The position numbers and the translations under genes were made by a program. Shown one piece after another: positions 49,233-58,511 of a DNA stretch of 64,000 bases. Position 1 is the stretch's first letter, and each line of letters opens with the position of its first letter. The notes under the pieces are model-generated. The model saw only the letters and a program-made list of their open reading frames with translations. It made no database searches and had not been told where the DNA came from. Origin of the DNA: DASPHG01 sp963849605 (GTDB lineage: Bacteria > Actinomycetota > Thermoleophilia > Solirubrobacterales > Thermoleophilaceae); contig CAWKHX010000017.1 of the NCBI GenBank assembly GCA_963849605.1, positions 124,001 through 188,000 on the forward strand. The letters are read 5' to 3'.

Positions 49233-50855
49233 CTATTCGGCGCAGAGCAGCCACCACCACGAGGCCTGGCCGCCCTCGTGGTAGTCGAGCTCGATGCCCT
49301 CCGGGACCGCGCGCTCGACTGCGTCGCGGCGGAGAGGTGCGCCGTCGCCCGCGATGCAGGTGACGAGCTCGCAGCCCTCCGTGACCGCGCGCAGCGTCTG
49401 TGAGAGCACGTCGGCGGGATCGCCCCAGGCCGTCATGTCCTCACCCGTGTAACCGACCGCGTCGCCCACGCTGAACCGCCCGCCGGGATCGTCGCGCGCG
49501 GCGCGCGCGACCCCGCCGGTGCGCACGGCGTCGGCGACCTCCTGCAGCCGCTCGGCGTTCGCGAACGCGTGAACGGCGCTGTCGAAGGAGAGGAGCGCCG
49601 CAAGCGCCTGCTGCTGCGAGCGCGTCGCGACCACGCACGCGTCTTTGTCGGACAGCTCGGCCGCACGCTCGGCCGCAAGGATCACGTTCGGGCTGTTGGG
49701 AAGCACCACGGCCGAACTGCCGGGCGCGGCGTGGATGCCCGCGAGGATGTCGTAGGTCGACGGGTTCATCGTCGGGCCGCCCTCGATGACGTGCGCCCCG
49801 AGCTCGCGAAACATCCGCACGAGCCCCTCGCCCGTGGCCACGACAACCGGCGCGCATGCCGCCTCGAGCCGCGCGCTGCGGTCGGCGACCTGCTCGTACA
49901 TGTCGGCCACGTCGAAGTGCGACACCTCGCCGTGGGCCACGAACATCGACGCGGCGCGGTCGGGCTCGTCGGTGTGAACGTGAACCTTCAGCGTCGCCGG
50001 GTCGCCGACGACGAGGACGCAATCGCCAATCTGCTCGAGCAGCGGGATGAACTCGCGCGCGTCGAGACCCTCGCCGGTCACGGCGAAGTTCGTGCAGTAT
50101 CGGTACTCGCTCGACTCGTGCTGCGGCAGGTGCATCGCGCGCGTCGGAGCCGTCTGGTGCGCGAGCACCGGGCCGTTGTCGCCACGCAGCGCGGCGACCA
50201 CACCGACGACGATGGCCGTCAGGCCGTAGGCGCCCGCATCGACGACTCCCGCCTCCTTGAGCACGGGCAGCTGCTCGGGCCCGCGCTCGACGGCCTCGTT
50301 CGCCGCCTCCAGCGCGCGCTCCAGGACGTCGGCGAGTAGCGCGTCCTGCTCCGCCTCGGACGCGCCCTGCTCGAGCCGCGCCTTCTCCATGTGCGCGAGG
50401 TCCTGCGCAACCCGGTGGGCCATCGCTCGCACCGCCGAGAGCATCGTCCCCTCCGCCGGGTCGCGAACGGACTCGTAGGCGGCGTCGGCGGCGCGTGCGA
50501 ACGCCGCCGCCACGAGGACCGGGTCCACGAGCTCGCCGGGACGCGACGCGAGCTCCTCGGCCGCGCCGCGCACGATCTGCGACAGGATCACGCCGCTGTT
50601 GCCGCGCGCGCCGAGCAATGCCGCCCGAGCGACCGCGCGCACCAGCTCCTCGCGCCCGATCTCGTCGATCAGCTGGCCGTTCAGCCGGTCGAGCTCGTCG
50701 AGCACGGCCCGCATCGTCATCGTCATGTTGTCCCCCGTGTCGCCGTCGGCGACGGGGAACACGTTCAGGTCGTTGACCTCCTGGCGGCGGCTCTCCAGCT
50801 CCGCGCAGGCATTGGCGACGACCTTCCGGAAGCGCTCGAGACTGGGATCGGGCAC
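49233..50855 (-). CDS. DAK2-domain protein, fatty acid kinase FakA-like
   Basis: A 540-residue protein. Residues 1-205 form the DAK2 (DhaL) nucleotide domain, with the metal loop NVFPVADGDTGDNMTMTM and LLGARGNSGVILSQI, then GVVDAGAYGLTAIVVGVV. The middle region carries HESSEYRYCTNFAVTGEGLD, where Cys and His lie. The C-terminal part is DegV-like (VVLPNSPNVILAAERAAEL, CIAGDGAPL). FakA works with FakB to phosphorylate fatty acids. It stands between rpmB and recG, the standard order in Gram-positive bacteria. Confidence 0.85.
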   Translation of the reverse strand: MPDPSLERFRKVVANACAELESRRQEVNDLNVFPVADGDTGDNMTMTMRAVLDELDRLNGQLIDEIGREELVRAVARAALLGARGNSGVILSQIVRGAAEELASRPGELVDPVLVAAAFARAADAAYESVRDPAEGTMLSAVRAMAHRVAQDLAHMEKARLEQGASEAEQDALLADVLERALEAANEAVERGPEQLPVLKEAGVVDAGAYGLTAIVVGVVAALRGDNGPVLAHQTAPTRAMHLPQHESSEYRYCTNFAVTGEGLDAREFIPLLEQIGDCVLVVGDPATLKVHVHTDEPDRAASMFVAHGEVSHFDVADMYEQVADRSARLEAACAPVVVATGEGLVRMFRELGAHVIEGGPTMNPSTYDILAGIHAAPGSSAVVLPNSPNVILAAERAAELSDKDACVVATRSQQQALAALLSFDSAVHAFANAERLQEVADAVRTGGVARAARDDPGGRFSVGDAVGYTGEDMTAWGDPADVLSQTLRAVTEGCELVTCIAGDGAPLRRDAVERAVPEGIELDYHEGGQASWWWLLCAE

Positions 50856-50862
50856 AGCGCCT

Positions 50863-51054
50863 TTACACGTGCTTCAGCACTTTGCCCGATTTCAGGCAAC
50901 GCGTGCAGACGTACTCGCGGCGCGGGGCGCCGTCCACGGAGATGCGGACCTTCTGGAGGTTCGCGTTGAAGCGCCGCTTGGTGGCGACCATCGAATGGCT
51001 GCGGCTGTGCCCGAACGCCGGGCCCTTTCCGCACGAGTAACAGACCTTTGCCAC
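50863..51054 (-). CDS. rpmB: ribosomal protein bL28
   Basis: A 63-residue bL28 with the zinc-type cysteines CYSCGKGPAFGHSRSHSMVA and YVCTRCLKSGKVLK. GTG 51054 is chosen because AKVCYSCGKG is the family start. A TAGCCT box lies eight bases upstream, so the mRNA may be leaderless. It begins the rpmB, fakA-like, recG, rsmD, coaD series. Confidence 0.95.
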   Translation of the reverse strand: MAKVCYSCGKGPAFGHSRSHSMVATKRRFNANLQKVRISVDGAPRREYVCTRCLKSGKVLKHV

Positions 51055-51079
51055 GGCGGCGGAGGCTAGCACCGGGCCG

Positions 51080-53122
51080 CTACGGGCCCGTGTAGCCGTC
51101 CACGTAGCACGGCGACGCGCCGCAGACCTCGATCACGTCGCCGTTCAGCATGAACTCGACCTTCTGGTCTTGCGCGTTCGGATCCTTGCGCGGGCGCCCG
51201 TGCGAGTCCGCGCCCTCGCTGTTCGGGAACTCGCCGAGCGGCGCCGGGGTCGTGCCCACCGTGACGCCGTTCTCTTCTCGGACCGGGCCCGTGTCCCAGT
51301 ACACGAGCGCCGCATTGCCCGTGAACGGGAACCCGCCGATGGCCGGGATCCCGAAGAAGGGGTTGTCCTCAAGCGAGCGGCCTGCGTCGAGCGCCGGCTG
51401 GCGGACGCGCGCCCCGATCGTCCGGGCCATCACGTCGGCCTGGATCGTCGAGACCTGGTGGTCGCCGACGGCGACGTGCATCAGAACGTTGTGATCCGGA
51501 CTGCCGGGCAGCGGGTCGCCGACGATGTGGTGTACGTAGCCTTGCCCCTCGCCACGGTCCCAGAGCATCTGGATCAACCCGAGCCAGAGCGGCCGCACCC
51601 GCTCGTTCGGATACTGGTCGTAGGCGATCGTCGCGTACGCGTCGAAGTCGACGCTGCGGCGCAGGAGAACCGAGTAGTTGATCGCCGGCACGCCGAGCAC
51701 GGCGTTCTCGAAGTCGGGAGCCAGCGCGGTGAGCGCACCGCCCTGGATCCCGCCCTGGCTGTTCGAGTCCCAGAGCAACCTCGAGTTGTCGAAGAACGGC
51801 TGCCCGCCCTGCTGGAACTCGGGCGCCGAGGCGAGGCCGTTCGGGTGCAGCATCAGCCGCCCGAAGTAGAGCTGGTCCACGAAGCCCTGCTGCAGGCGGT
51901 CGGCGAACTTCGGGAACAGCGACAGGTTCCTCAGGACTTCGACCGCGAACGGGATGCTCGCCTCGTTCATGCCGGTCCAGTCTGTGGCGCAGTACATCGC
52001 GTTGTGGCGCTCGGCCATCGTGTTGATGTCGAGCTCGGTGAAGACCTGCTTGCCGGAGCCCAGCAGGCCATGGCCGTACTGGACGTTGAGCGCGGGATTC
52101 GCCGGGCTCGCCGCGGACGGGATGTTGCAGTAGAACGGCGCCGTGCGGAAGTTCGTCGTGTCCGAGCGCACCGGAATGTTCGACCGCTTGCTCGCGTACT
52201 CGAAGCTGCCACCGGGCTCGCAGTTCGCGCTGTCGAGGTAGCACGGCACCTGGAACGTTCCCTCGATCCGCTGGCTGACGCCGGGTGTGTCGGTAACCGG
52301 GGTGACCGTCGTCACGGTGAAGTCCGGCGCATCGCCCTGGATCTGTCCGTCGGCGAGATCCGTGTCGCCGAGCAGCGCGAACGCGTCGTCGCGGATATGC
52401 AGCGCTCGCTCGGTCAGGTTGCGCTCGCGGGCGACGGTGAAGTCCCATGCGAGGAAGAGGCTCCTGCGCCCGATGCCCGCCCTCTTCTTCAGCGTCCTGA
52501 AGATCGACTCCATATGCGCGCGGCGCTTCTCGATCAGCTTGTTGTCGGTCTCCTTGCCGTCGCGATAGAGGCGGAAGGCCTTACCCGCCTTGAGGACATC
52601 TCCGTCCTGCTTGCGCAGCCGGCGCAGAGCGACGATGTAGCGCGTCCCCTCGTCCCAGTCCACGGCCGGCCGGATCTGAAGGTTCACGTCACGCCGCCGC
52701 TCCGGGTGCGGATCGAGCTCGGCCCAGATCGGGTGGCGCTCGCCGGTCTTCGCGTTGATCACCACGATCGGCGCCTTGCGCTTCGTGTAGCGGCTGAGGT
52801 CCTCGAGCTGCACCGGGTTGGTTCGGTTGAAGGCGCGCTCGTTGTCGAGCCCGCGGACGTGCGTCAGGATCGTCTGGCCCGGGCTGAAGCCGTCGTTGCG
52901 ATTCCAGGCGGCCGGGACGATGTGCTTGCCGTCCTTGTCGGCCGGCATCGCCTTCTTGCGCAGGTGGATCCGCCCGTCCTTCATGAAGTAGTCGTTCGGC
53001 CACGGCTGGAGGCAGACCGACTTGTCGAAGAAGTCGCAGGCCTTGCTCGGCTTCGGAGCGGCAACGGCGGGAACGGCAGCGAGTCCAACCATCAGAGCCG
53101 CCAGCGGGAGGGCGAGTCTCAT
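51080..53122 (-). CDS. large secreted protein, possible alpha/beta hydrolase
   Basis: A 680-residue exported protein. The signal peptide covers residues 1-21 (RLALPLAALMVGLAAVPAVA). The mature part starts KACDFFDKSVCLQPWPNDYF and keeps several Cys. An N-terminal beta-rich region has RPAVDWDEGTRYIVALRRLR. The C-terminal half resembles a hydrolase: VQYGHGLLGSGKQVF could be the oxyanion loop, LLWDSNSQGGIQGGALTALA holds a Ser-x-Gly-Gly elbow, and LMHVAVGDHQVSTIQADVMA is like the acid/His region. Similar proteins occur in soil actinobacteria and myxobacteria. The catalytic triad is only suggested, not certain. Confidence 0.65.
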   Translation of the reverse strand: MRLALPLAALMVGLAAVPAVAAPKPSKACDFFDKSVCLQPWPNDYFMKDGRIHLRKKAMPADKDGKHIVPAAWNRNDGFSPGQTILTHVRGLDNERAFNRTNPVQLEDLSRYTKRKAPIVVINAKTGERHPIWAELDPHPERRRDVNLQIRPAVDWDEGTRYIVALRRLRKQDGDVLKAGKAFRLYRDGKETDNKLIEKRRAHMESIFRTLKKRAGIGRRSLFLAWDFTVARERNLTERALHIRDDAFALLGDTDLADGQIQGDAPDFTVTTVTPVTDTPGVSQRIEGTFQVPCYLDSANCEPGGSFEYASKRSNIPVRSDTTNFRTAPFYCNIPSAASPANPALNVQYGHGLLGSGKQVFTELDINTMAERHNAMYCATDWTGMNEASIPFAVEVLRNLSLFPKFADRLQQGFVDQLYFGRLMLHPNGLASAPEFQQGGQPFFDNSRLLWDSNSQGGIQGGALTALAPDFENAVLGVPAINYSVLLRRSVDFDAYATIAYDQYPNERVRPLWLGLIQMLWDRGEGQGYVHHIVGDPLPGSPDHNVLMHVAVGDHQVSTIQADVMARTIGARVRQPALDAGRSLEDNPFFGIPAIGGFPFTGNAALVYWDTGPVREENGVTVGTTPAPLGEFPNSEGADSHGRPRKDPNAQDQKVEFMLNGDVIEVCGASPCYVDGYTGP

Positions 53123-53142
53123 GTGCGCCAGGAGGGTACCGG

Positions 53143-54045
53143 TCAGCGCGTGTAATCCAGCAGCAACTCGGTGACTTGGCGCGGATTCTCCCACTGCGGC
53201 GAGTGACCCACCCCTCCCATCTTCACGACCCGTGCGCGCGGCACGTCCTCCTTCCACCGATCCGCCGCCTCCGGGTCGACGATCTCGTCCTCGGTGCCGA
53301 AGATGACGAGCAGCGGGACGCCCGCCTCTCGGACCCGCTCTGAGTTGGGCTTCTCCTCGACGAAGTCCCCCGCCTCGGCGCTCGACTTGTCGTAGGCGCT
53401 GAAGGTCATGCCGTCGAGGTCGTCTACGAACTGGTCCGGCACGTCCACGTCGTCGGCGAACGCCGAGTCCAGGCCCGCCTTGATGACGGCGTCGGGCGTG
53501 AAGCGGCGGGCGAGCTCGCCGACCACCGGCCACGTCGAGAGCCGGCGCAGCAGGGCCGTGTCGACGTAGCCCTCACGCGGCGGCGTGTCGAGCACGGCAA
53601 CCTTGCGCACGAGCCGCGGCTCCTGCTCGACGAGCGCGCTCGCGACCGTGCCGCCCATGGAGTGCCCGACGACGACCGCGCGCCTCACACGGAGTTTCTC
53701 GAGCGCCTCGGCGATCAGGCGGGCCTGGTTGTCCATCCCATAGCCGTCGCGCGGCATCTCCGACCCGCCGTGGCCGAGCAGGTCGAAGCGGATCACCCGA
53801 AGGCCACGGTTGGCGAGGCCCGGTGCGACACGGTCCCACCACCGCAATGAGCACGCATACCCGTGCAGAAGGACGATTGCGGGGTCGTCGCGGTCGCCGG
53901 CCTCCACGTAGTTCAGGTCGCCGTCCGGAAGCTCGAGAATCTTGCTGCCGTGGCTCGCCTCGGCCGACTTGGTCTCGCGGTCGGTCACGATCGTGTTCAC
54001 CAGCAGGAGGAACGCGACCACGCCGAGGGCGATGAGCTTGCGCAT
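53143..54045 (-). CDS. membrane-anchored alpha/beta hydrolase
   Basis: A 300-residue hydrolase. An N-terminal hydrophobic segment (residues 3-20, LIALGVVAFLLLVNTIV) would anchor it or export it. The catalytic parts are VLLHGYACSLRWWDRV, GHSMGG (Ser), the acid in FGTEDEIVDPEA and the His in GVGHSPQWE. A cap domain lies between about 150 and 215. The substrate is unknown. The stop lies 21 bases before the 680-residue secreted gene, so both exported hydrolases may share a transcript. Confidence 0.85.
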   Translation of the reverse strand: MRKLIALGVVAFLLLVNTIVTDRETKSAEASHGSKILELPDGDLNYVEAGDRDDPAIVLLHGYACSLRWWDRVAPGLANRGLRVIRFDLLGHGGSEMPRDGYGMDNQARLIAEALEKLRVRRAVVVGHSMGGTVASALVEQEPRLVRKVAVLDTPPREGYVDTALLRRLSTWPVVGELARRFTPDAVIKAGLDSAFADDVDVPDQFVDDLDGMTFSAYDKSSAEAGDFVEEKPNSERVREAGVPLLVIFGTEDEIVDPEAADRWKEDVPRARVVKMGGVGHSPQWENPRQVTELLLDYTR

Positions 54046-55064
54046 CAGGCGGCCACCTCGCGGAATGCGGCCAGCGCCCGTTCGATCCCCTCAGCATCGA
54101 CGTCGAGGTGCGTGACGCATCGAATGCGCGTGGGCGCCATCGGCGTCACCTCGATCCCTCGGTCCCAGAGCTCACCGACGATCCGCGGCGCATCCGCCAC
54201 GTCGGCGATGACGATGTTCGTGTCGGGCGGGTGCACCTCGAAGCCGGGCAGCTCCGCAAGGCCGTCGGCAAGTAGGCGCGCGTTCTCGTGGTCCTCCGCC
54301 AGCCGGTCGACGTGGTGGTCGAGCGCATACAGGCAGCCCGCGGCGACGATGCCGGACTGGCGCAGCGCGCCGCCGATCATCTGCTTGTAGCGCCAGGCCT
54401 CGTCGATCAGCGCGCTCGAACCCGCGAGCACGGCGCCCACCGGTGCGCCCAGTCCCTTGGTGAAGTCGATCCACGCCGTGTCGAAGCCGCCCGCCCACTC
54501 CGCCGCGCTCGTTCCGCTCGCGACGACCGCGTTCATCAGCCGCGCACCGTCCATGTGCGCGCGCATCTCATTAGCGCGGGCGATCTCGAGCACCGCCCGG
54601 ACCTTGTCGAGCGGCCACACGCGGCCGCCGCCCAGGTTCGTCGTCTGCTCGACGGACACGAGCCGCGAGCGCGGCGCGTAGCGGTCGCCGGCGGGACGGA
54701 CGGCGGCCTCGAGCTGCTCCGGTTCGAACACGCCGGTGGGCGCGTCGATCGTGCGCACCATCGCGCTTCCGAACATCGCCGGGCCGCCCGACTCGTAGTT
54801 GACCGGATGCGAGTTCGCCGCCGCGATCAGCTCGTCGCCCCCGGGGCGAATGTGCAGCCGTATCGCGATCTGGTTGCACATCGTCCCCGACGGGAGGAAC
54901 AGTGCCGCCTCGTGGCCGAGCAGCTCGGCGACGCGCTCCTGGAGCCGCGTCGTGGTCGGATCGGCGAAACGCTGCTCGTCTCCGACCTCGGCCTCGGCGA
55001 TCGCGCGCCGCATGCCATCGGTCGGGCGGGTCTGGGTGTCGCTGAAGAGGTTGACCCGCTCCAC
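54045..55064 (-). CDS. threonine aldolase / beta-eliminating lyase family enzyme
   Basis: A 339-residue fold-type I PLP enzyme. It starts VNLFSDTQTRPTDGMRRAIA, has FLPSGTMCNQIAIRLH for phosphate binding, AHMDGARLMNAVVASG for the pyridine contact, and the Schiff-base Lys in WIDFTKGLGAPVGAVLAG. This set matches low-specificity L-threonine aldolases, which split threonine to glycine and acetaldehyde. GTG 55064 shares a base with the ribH stop (TAGTG). Confidence 0.85.
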   Translation of the reverse strand: MERVNLFSDTQTRPTDGMRRAIAEAEVGDEQRFADPTTTRLQERVAELLGHEAALFLPSGTMCNQIAIRLHIRPGGDELIAAANSHPVNYESGGPAMFGSAMVRTIDAPTGVFEPEQLEAAVRPAGDRYAPRSRLVSVEQTTNLGGGRVWPLDKVRAVLEIARANEMRAHMDGARLMNAVVASGTSAAEWAGGFDTAWIDFTKGLGAPVGAVLAGSSALIDEAWRYKQMIGGALRQSGIVAAGCLYALDHHVDRLAEDHENARLLADGLAELPGFEVHPPDTNIVIADVADAPRIVGELWDRGIEVTPMAPTRIRCVTHLDVDAEGIERALAAFREVAA

Positions 55065-55486
55065 TAGGAGCGCAGGGTACGGCGAAGCTCCGCCATCCGT
55101 AGGACCGCGTGCGCCGCGTCCTCACCCTGGTGGCGCTTGCCGCCGCCCGTGCGCGCGAGCGCCTGCTCCATGTTCTCCACCGTCAGCACACCGAACGAGC
55201 AGGGCACGCCGGTGTCGAGCTGCACGCGGGAAATGCCCGCCGCCGCCTCGCCGCAGACGTAGTCGTAGTGGCTCGTCTCGCCGCGGATCACCGCGCCGAG
55301 GCAGGCGACTCCCTCGTAACGGCCGGAGTCGGCGCAGTAGCGCGCCGCCAGCGGGAGCTCGAACGCTCCCGGCACGTCGTGCACGTCGACCTCCGCGCCC
55401 GCCTCCTCGAAGACGCGCGTGGCTCCCTCCACCAGCCGCTCCGCGAGATCCTCGTAGAAGCGGCCGACGGCGATCGCGAACCTCAA
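55064..55486 (-). CDS. ribH: 6,7-dimethyl-8-ribityllumazine synthase
   Basis: A 140-residue lumazine synthase, the step before last in riboflavin synthesis. It has FAIAVGRFYEDLAERLVEGA, VPGAFELPLAARY, GAVIRGETSHYDYVCGEAAA with the catalytic His, and FGVLTVENMEQALART. It forms 60-mer or pentamer shells in other species. TTG 55486 overlaps the ribBA stop as TTGA. It is the last gene of the rib operon. Confidence 0.95.
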   Translation of the reverse strand: MRFAIAVGRFYEDLAERLVEGATRVFEEAGAEVDVHDVPGAFELPLAARYCADSGRYEGVACLGAVIRGETSHYDYVCGEAAAGISRVQLDTGVPCSFGVLTVENMEQALARTGGGKRHQGEDAAHAVLRMAELRRTLRS

Positions 55487-56775
55487 CCGTCCTCCTCGCG
55501 CTTCTTCTTGCGGTCGCGCACGTGCTCCTCGTGGATCATCTGCTCGTCGAGCGCGAGCCCCTGGTGGTGCAGCAGGTGGCCGAGCCTGTCGCGCTTCGCA
55601 TTGAGGTAGTCGCGGTTGTGGTCGCTCGGCTCGTGCTGGATCGGGATCTGGTCGGTCACGCGCAGGCCGTAGCCCTCGAGCCCGACGATCTTCTTCGGGT
55701 TGTTCGTCAGCAGCCGAATCGAGCTGAGGCCAAGGTCGACCAGGATCTGGGCGCCGATCCCGTAGTCGCGCAGGTCCGCCGGCAGCCCGAGCTTGAGGTT
55801 GGCGTCGACGGTGTCGAGCCCCTCCTCCTGCAGCTTGTAGGCGCGGAGCTTGTTGAGCAGTCCGATCCCGCGGCCCTCCTGGGAGAGGTACAGCAGGACG
55901 CCCTGCCCCTCCTCCTCGATCATCAGCAGGGCCGACTCGAGCTGCTGGCCACAGTCGCAGCGCTGCGAGTGGAAGACGTCGCCCGTCAGGCACTCGGAGT
56001 GGACCCGCACGAGCACGTCCTCCTGACCTTCCACATCGCCCTTGACCATCGCTACGTGATGCTTCTCGTCCACTAGCGAGCGGAACCCGACCGCCTCGAA
56101 GTCGCCGTAGTCGGTGGGCAGCTTGGTCTGCACGACGCGCTCGATCAGCTTGTCGTGCTTGCGCCGGTACGCGATCAGGTCGGCGACCGTGATCATCCTC
56201 AGGTCGTGCCGCTCGCAGTACTCGACGAGGTCGGGTACGCGCGCCATCGTCCCGTCGTCGTTCATCACCTCGCAGATGACGCCCGCTGGATTCAGTCCGG
56301 CGAGCCGTGCGAGGTCCACCGCGGCCTCGGTCTGGCCGGTGCGCTCGAGCACGCCGCCGGACTTGGCCTTGAGCGGGAACATGTGCCCGGGCTGGACGAG
56401 GTCGTGCGGCTTCGTGCGCGGGTCGATCGCGACCTGGACCGTGCGTGCGCGGTCGTGGGCGGAGATCCCGGTGGAGACGCCCTCGCGCGCCTCGATCGAG
56501 ACGGTGAAGTTGGTGCCGAAGCCCGACTCGTTCTTCGCGGCCATCAGGTCGAGCCCGAGCTCGTCGCAGCGCTCACCCGTGAGCGCGAGGCAGATCAGGC
56601 CGCGGCCGTGGGTCGCCATGAAGTTGATCGCCTCGGGCGTCGCGAACTGCGCCGCCATCGTGAGGTCGCCCTCGTTCTCGCGATCCTCGGCGTCGCAGAC
56701 GACCACCATCCTGCCGGCGCGGATGTCCTCGATCGCCTCCTCGATCGTGCCGAATGCGGCCTGTGCGCGATTCAT
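55483..56775 (-). CDS. ribBA: bifunctional DHBP synthase / GTP cyclohydrolase II
   Basis: A 430-residue fusion. The N-terminal RibB domain has VVCDAEDRENEGDLTMAAQF, GISAHDRARTV and RTGQTEAAVDLARLAGLNP. It makes dihydroxybutanone phosphate. The C-terminal RibA domain has the zinc cysteines in HSECLTGDVFHSQRCDCGQQ, then YLSQEGRGIGLLNKLRAY and RLLTNNPKKI. It opens GTP. Both active sites look complete. ATG 56775 overlaps the ribE stop as ATGA. Confidence 0.95.
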   Translation of the reverse strand: MNRAQAAFGTIEEAIEDIRAGRMVVVCDAEDRENEGDLTMAAQFATPEAINFMATHGRGLICLALTGERCDELGLDLMAAKNESGFGTNFTVSIEAREGVSTGISAHDRARTVQVAIDPRTKPHDLVQPGHMFPLKAKSGGVLERTGQTEAAVDLARLAGLNPAGVICEVMNDDGTMARVPDLVEYCERHDLRMITVADLIAYRRKHDKLIERVVQTKLPTDYGDFEAVGFRSLVDEKHHVAMVKGDVEGQEDVLVRVHSECLTGDVFHSQRCDCGQQLESALLMIEEEGQGVLLYLSQEGRGIGLLNKLRAYKLQEEGLDTVDANLKLGLPADLRDYGIGAQILVDLGLSSIRLLTNNPKKIVGLEGYGLRVTDQIPIQHEPSDHNRDYLNAKRDRLGHLLHHQGLALDEQMIHEEHVRDRKKKREEDG

Positions 56776-57353
56776 CGGGCCACCAGTTTCTCGACGTACT
56801 TCGCGACCACGTCCACCTCCAGGTTGACCGCTCGCCCCACTGCCGCCTCACCGAGCGTCGTGCGCTCGAGCGTCTCGGGTATCAGCGACACCTCGAACCA
56901 GTCATCGCTGACCGCGCTGACGGTGAGCGAGACGCCGTCGACAGCGATCGAGCCCTTCTCGACCACATAGCGCAGCAGATCGGCCGCAGCCGCCACTCGC
57001 ACGACCCGGGCGAAGCCCTCCTCGCGGACGTCGGCGACCTCGCCGAGCCCGTCGACGTGCCCCTGGACGATGTGGCCGCCGAGGCGCGCGCTCGCCTGCA
57101 GCGCCGGCTCGACGTTGACCGCATCGCCTTCGCTGAGCGCCGCCAGCGACGAGCGCCGCAGCGTCTCCTCCATCACGTCCGCGGTGAAGCGGCCGCCGTC
57201 GGTCTCGACCGCGGTCAGGCACACGCCGTTGATCGACACGGAGTCGCCGCGGGCGATCGGCTCGACGGTCGTCTCAACCGTCAGGCGCACGCCGCCCCCG
57301 TTGCGCTCGATCGCGGCGACACGCGCCTTGTCCTGTACCAGCCCGGTGAACAC
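56772..57353 (-). CDS. ribE: riboflavin synthase alpha chain
   Basis: A 193-residue protein with two lumazine-binding barrels: FTGLVQDKARVAAIERNG and DSVSINGVCLTAVETDG in the first, GGHIVQGHVDGLGEVADV and GSIAVDGVSLTVSAVSDD in the second. It makes riboflavin from two lumazine molecules. GTG 57353 lies one base after the ribD stop. The order ribD-E-BA-H is the standard Gram-positive operon. Confidence 0.95.
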   Translation of the reverse strand: MFTGLVQDKARVAAIERNGGGVRLTVETTVEPIARGDSVSINGVCLTAVETDGGRFTADVMEETLRRSSLAALSEGDAVNVEPALQASARLGGHIVQGHVDGLGEVADVREEGFARVVRVAAAADLLRYVVEKGSIAVDGVSLTVSAVSDDWFEVSLIPETLERTTLGEAAVGRAVNLEVDVVAKYVEKLVAR

Positions 57354-57354
57354 C

Positions 57355-58464
57355 TCACCACTCCTTCAGGCGTGCGCAGATCAGGAGGTCGCCCTCGATC
57401 AGCTCGTGCTCGACGTGGAGCACCTTGCGGGCCTCGCCGATGCTCGCGACGCCCTGCCCGCCCAGCACAGGCAGGGAGTCTCCACCGCCCGCGACGACCG
57501 GCGCGATGAAGACGCGCATCTCGTCGATCTCGTCGATGTCGAAGAACGTGCCGGCGAGATGGGGGCCGCCCTCGAGCAGGATCGACTGGATGCCGCGCGC
57601 GCCGAGCTCGTCGAGCGCCGTGCCCAGGCGCGCCGGCTCGTTCGGGCCGCTCGCCACGATCACGTCGACGTCGGCCGCCTCCAGCGCCTGCACGTTCGTC
57701 CGCGTGGCGGCCCGCGAGCAGACGATGATCAGTGGGGCCTTTTCGACCGAGGCGACCAGCTTCGAGTCGAGCGGCAGGCTCGCCTCGGAGTCGAAGATCA
57801 CGCGCGTGGGCTGCTTCGGCACCGCGTCGACGCGTGCCGTCAGCAGCGGGTCGTCCGCGGTCGCGGTGTGGATCCCGACGACGACAGCGTCGACCTCGGC
57901 GCGCCAGCGGTGCGCCCGCGCGCGGCTCGACTCGTTCGAGATCCACTTCGAGTCGCCGGCGGCGGTGGCGACCTTGCCGTCGAGCGTCGTCGCGACCTTG
58001 AACACGACATGCGGCCGGCCGGTGAGCGCATGCTTCCGGAACGGCTGGTTGAGCAGCCGGGCCTGGGCCGCGACGGCGCCGTTCACGACGTCCACCTCGA
58101 CGCCCTCGTCGCGCAGGATCCCGAGCCCGCGCCCATTCGCCTTCGGCGTCGGGTCGTCGCTCGCGACCACGACGCGCGCGATCTTCGCCTCGAGGATTGC
58201 TTCCGTGCACGGGGGTGTCCTGCCCTCGTGGGCGCACGGCTCGAGCGACACGTACATCGTCGCCCCCTCCGGGTCCTCCTCGCATGCCGCGAGCGCGCTC
58301 CGCTCGGCATGGGGCAATCCGGCCTGCTCGTGGAACCCCTCCCCGATCAAACGCCCGTTTTTCACGATCACGGCGCCCACCAGGGGGTTCGGACTCGTCC
58401 TTCCACGCGCCCGCTCGGCCAGCTCGAGGGCCCTCAAAAGGTGCTTCTGGTCGCGCTCGCTCAC
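57355..58464 (-). CDS. ribD: bifunctional riboflavin deaminase/reductase
   Basis: A 369-residue fusion. The deaminase half has PNPLVGAVIVKNGRLIGEG, HAERSALAACEED and SLEPCAHEGRTPPCTEAI, giving the zinc His and Cys residues. The reductase half has GRPHVVFKVATTLDGKVATA, DAVVVGIHTATADDPLLTAR and ILLEGGPHLAGTFF. GTG 58464 begins the rib operon. Upstream there is no FMN riboswitch sequence; a 16-bp palindrome stands next to the -10 region. Confidence 0.95.
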   Translation of the reverse strand: MSERDQKHLLRALELAERARGRTSPNPLVGAVIVKNGRLIGEGFHEQAGLPHAERSALAACEEDPEGATMYVSLEPCAHEGRTPPCTEAILEAKIARVVVASDDPTPKANGRGLGILRDEGVEVDVVNGAVAAQARLLNQPFRKHALTGRPHVVFKVATTLDGKVATAAGDSKWISNESSRARAHRWRAEVDAVVVGIHTATADDPLLTARVDAVPKQPTRVIFDSEASLPLDSKLVASVEKAPLIIVCSRAATRTNVQALEAADVDVIVASGPNEPARLGTALDELGARGIQSILLEGGPHLAGTFFDIDEIDEMRVFIAPVVAGGGDSLPVLGGQGVASIGEARKVLHVEHELIEGDLLICARLKEW

Positions 58465-58468
58465 AAGG

Positions 58469-58484
58469 TTGACTCGCGAGTCAA
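58469..58484. promoter_or_regulatory. 16-bp perfect palindrome upstream of ribD, putative operator
   Basis: TTGACTCGCGAGTCAA lies between the ribD start codon (four bases away) and a TAAATT -10 box (58488-58483, minus strand), which it touches. A protein bound here would block transcription. It also lies upstream of the divergent small gene. Confidence 0.5.
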
Positions 58485-58511
58485 TTTACCACCGGCTACG
58501 GTGCCGCCCCC

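Noticed and set aside
58465..58511. FMN riboswitch before ribD
   Set aside because: The gap is under 50 bases and no part of the conserved RFN element is seen.
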